From JBEKSX01 sp049516635 (GTDB lineage Bacteria; Bacteroidota; Ignavibacteria; Tepidaquicellales; OLB5): a stretch of DNA of 6,454 bases. The translations under genes and the position numbers were made by a program. The stretch spans positions 1-6,454 of the forward strand of contig JBEKSX010000116.1 of NCBI GenBank assembly GCA_049516635.1, given 5' to 3'. The notes beneath the pieces are model-generated. The model was given only the letters and a program-made list of their open reading frames with translations, was not told the origin of the DNA and made no database searches. Shown here piece by piece: positions 5,536 through 6,454 of the stretch (position 1 is the stretch's first letter; each line of letters starts with the position of its first letter).

Positions 5536-6454
5536 TTATGTTGGTATTGTCGGGTCGGGAGGAATAACATATCTCCCGCTAACGGCGTAATTGACAACCC
5601 CTCCGTAATTATCGATGCCGCCGATGAAATCCGGCTCGGTATTGAACATACAGCCTTCGATATCTGTCCAGCTTATACCTGCCCCTTGCAGTAGCGCTCC
5701 GTATCCGTCAGCACTTACTATAGTGCACCTGTCAAGCTGGCATTCGTTAAATGTGATGTTCCTGTAATTGTATATCCTGCAGTTATGGAACTTGACCGAT
5801 TTGAACGTTCTGTCTGTGCTGATATTCCCGCTTCCGAAATACAGCACGGCATTGTGAATATGCATATTTGCGGAAAGACTGTTATCGCCAACGATAATAT
5901 TTATATGGTGACCCCTGCTGTACCAGTTCACGTATGCCTTCATGCTTCCCGGTTCTGCGGTTATAAGCTTTGAGGTTAATCCGGTTCCTTTTATCTCAAT
6001 AAGGAATTGTTTCAGATCCGTAGGTATCTGGCTCTGTGCATAATCGGCACACTTCTTAATTGTGCTGTAAACCCTGCCTGTTTTTTCCACTGCACCGGGG
6101 AAACACTCGAGTATGTTGGGCGAATACTGGTATACTTCGGTGTTCATATTCGCTATCTGCTCGTTTACCCAATCCTGCATGTACTGCTTCCATACCAGTG
6201 AATTCCCGTAAGGCGGCTCCGATGGTAGGGGAGGAAGGTAGAGCGGTGTCTTGAACTGCTGCTGGGGACCGTTGAATACATTTATTCCCGATATCACCTG
6301 TTCTGTCCCGGGGTTGAGTTTTACGCAGGAGCTGATTAGGTCGTCACTCGCTTCGAACCTGCCGTGGTCAGCTCCGTACGTTGCCCGTTCAATGTCATCT
6401 ACGTACAGCTTCCAGTTGTGGTTAGCCGTGAACCCGGTGAATTTATAGAAGCCG
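5536..6454 (-). CDS. Phage structural-type protein, possible tail fibre/baseplate component (5' end outside window)
   Basis: The reading frame is open from the stop at 5536 to the window edge, giving at least 305 residues of the C-terminal part. A GTG at 6297 could mimic a start, but the 52 codons before it read as ordinary protein (for example NHNWKLYVDD, then ATYGADHGRFEASDDLI), so the gene very likely begins outside the window. Visible parts, numbered from the edge: a folded-looking segment 1-60, a Pro-rich linker 67-82 (KTPLYLPPLPSEPPYG), a helical stretch 86-102 (WKQYMQDWVNEQI), and from about 180 to 272 short beta-strand repeats with regularly placed N and C residues (FHNCRIYNYRNITFNECQLDRCTIV). 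That pattern suggests a right-handed beta-helix, common in tailspikes and fibres. No family was recognised. The position before the lysis genes fits a late tail gene. Confidence 0.6.
   Translation of the reverse strand, partial: GFYKFTGFTANHNWKLYVDDIERATYGADHGRFEASDDLISSCVKLNPGTEQVISGINVFNGPQQQFKTPLYLPPLPSEPPYGNSLVWKQYMQDWVNEQIANMNTEVYQYSPNILECFPGAVEKTGRVYSTIKKCADYAQSQIPTDLKQFLIEIKGTGLTSKLITAEPGSMKAYVNWYSRGHHINIIVGDNSLSANMHIHNAVLYFGSGNISTDRTFKSVKFHNCRIYNYRNITFNECQLDRCTIVSADGYGALLQGAGISWTDIEGCMFNTEPDFIGGIDNYGGVVNYAVSGRYVIPPDPTIPT

Larger units (their letters stand above)
3594..6454 (-). mobile_element. End of a phage or prophage late region (lysis cassette plus partial structural gene)
   Basis: Six genes run tightly on the - strand: a structural-looking protein, two small membrane proteins, two coiled-coil membrane proteins and a GH19-type endolysin. 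Endolysin beside a holin-like protein and spanin-like proteins is a standard phage lysis arrangement. Neighbouring genes on the left read in the opposite direction and look host-derived, so one boundary probably lies near 3043-3600. No integrase, attachment-site repeat or packaging gene lies in the window, so an intact prophage cannot be told from a remnant or a phage-derived particle. Confidence 0.7.

Overview
The window looks like a chromosomal segment of a Bacteroidota/Chlorobi-group bacterium, most likely of the Ignavibacteria type. The main reason is the C-terminus of the first protein, a type IX secretion (T9SS) type A sorting domain with the NLPNPFNPTTTIKFDIP signature typical of that lineage. 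A Bacteroidota-style promoter (TTG-N20-TAACTTTG) and mostly weak Shine-Dalgarno sequences agree. No rRNA, tRNA, CRISPR array, integrase or transposase is visible.

Left part (1-3587), host-like genes on the + strand. An AT-rich leader of about 350 bases holds a perfect 10-bp inverted repeat. It is followed by a large secreted protein (signal peptide, DUF2341, a DUF4082-like middle, fibronectin type III, T9SS sorting domain) and a clear intrinsic terminator. A promoter then precedes two adjacent genes for different DinB-superfamily metal-binding helical-bundle proteins; the second probably starts at a TTG set by a GAGGAG ribosome site overlapping the stop of the first. A small lipoprotein of unknown function follows.

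Right part (3594-6454), all on the - strand, reads as the late end of a phage or prophage (or phage-derived particle). In transcription order it holds: a long protein cut by the window edge with a possible beta-helix region (tail-fibre or baseplate-like, uncertain); a 77-aa single-membrane-span protein; a two-span holin-like protein; an N-anchored coiled-coil protein resembling an inner-membrane spanin (Rz-like); a second coiled-coil protein that starts inside the previous gene in another frame and ends in a C-terminal membrane span; and a GH19-type endolysin. The last five form a plausible lysis cassette: the endolysin has no signal peptide and would need the holin, and the two coiled-coil membrane proteins would act on the envelope afterwards. 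The operon converges on the lipoprotein gene with only 6 bases between the stops.

Most worth a second look: the overlapping spanin-like pair, whose second member has no lipobox but a C-terminal membrane anchor; the palindromic hairpins forming the last codons of the endolysin; and the 17-18-bp tandem repeat abutting the endolysin start codon. I see no wholly new system that I could defend from sequence alone.
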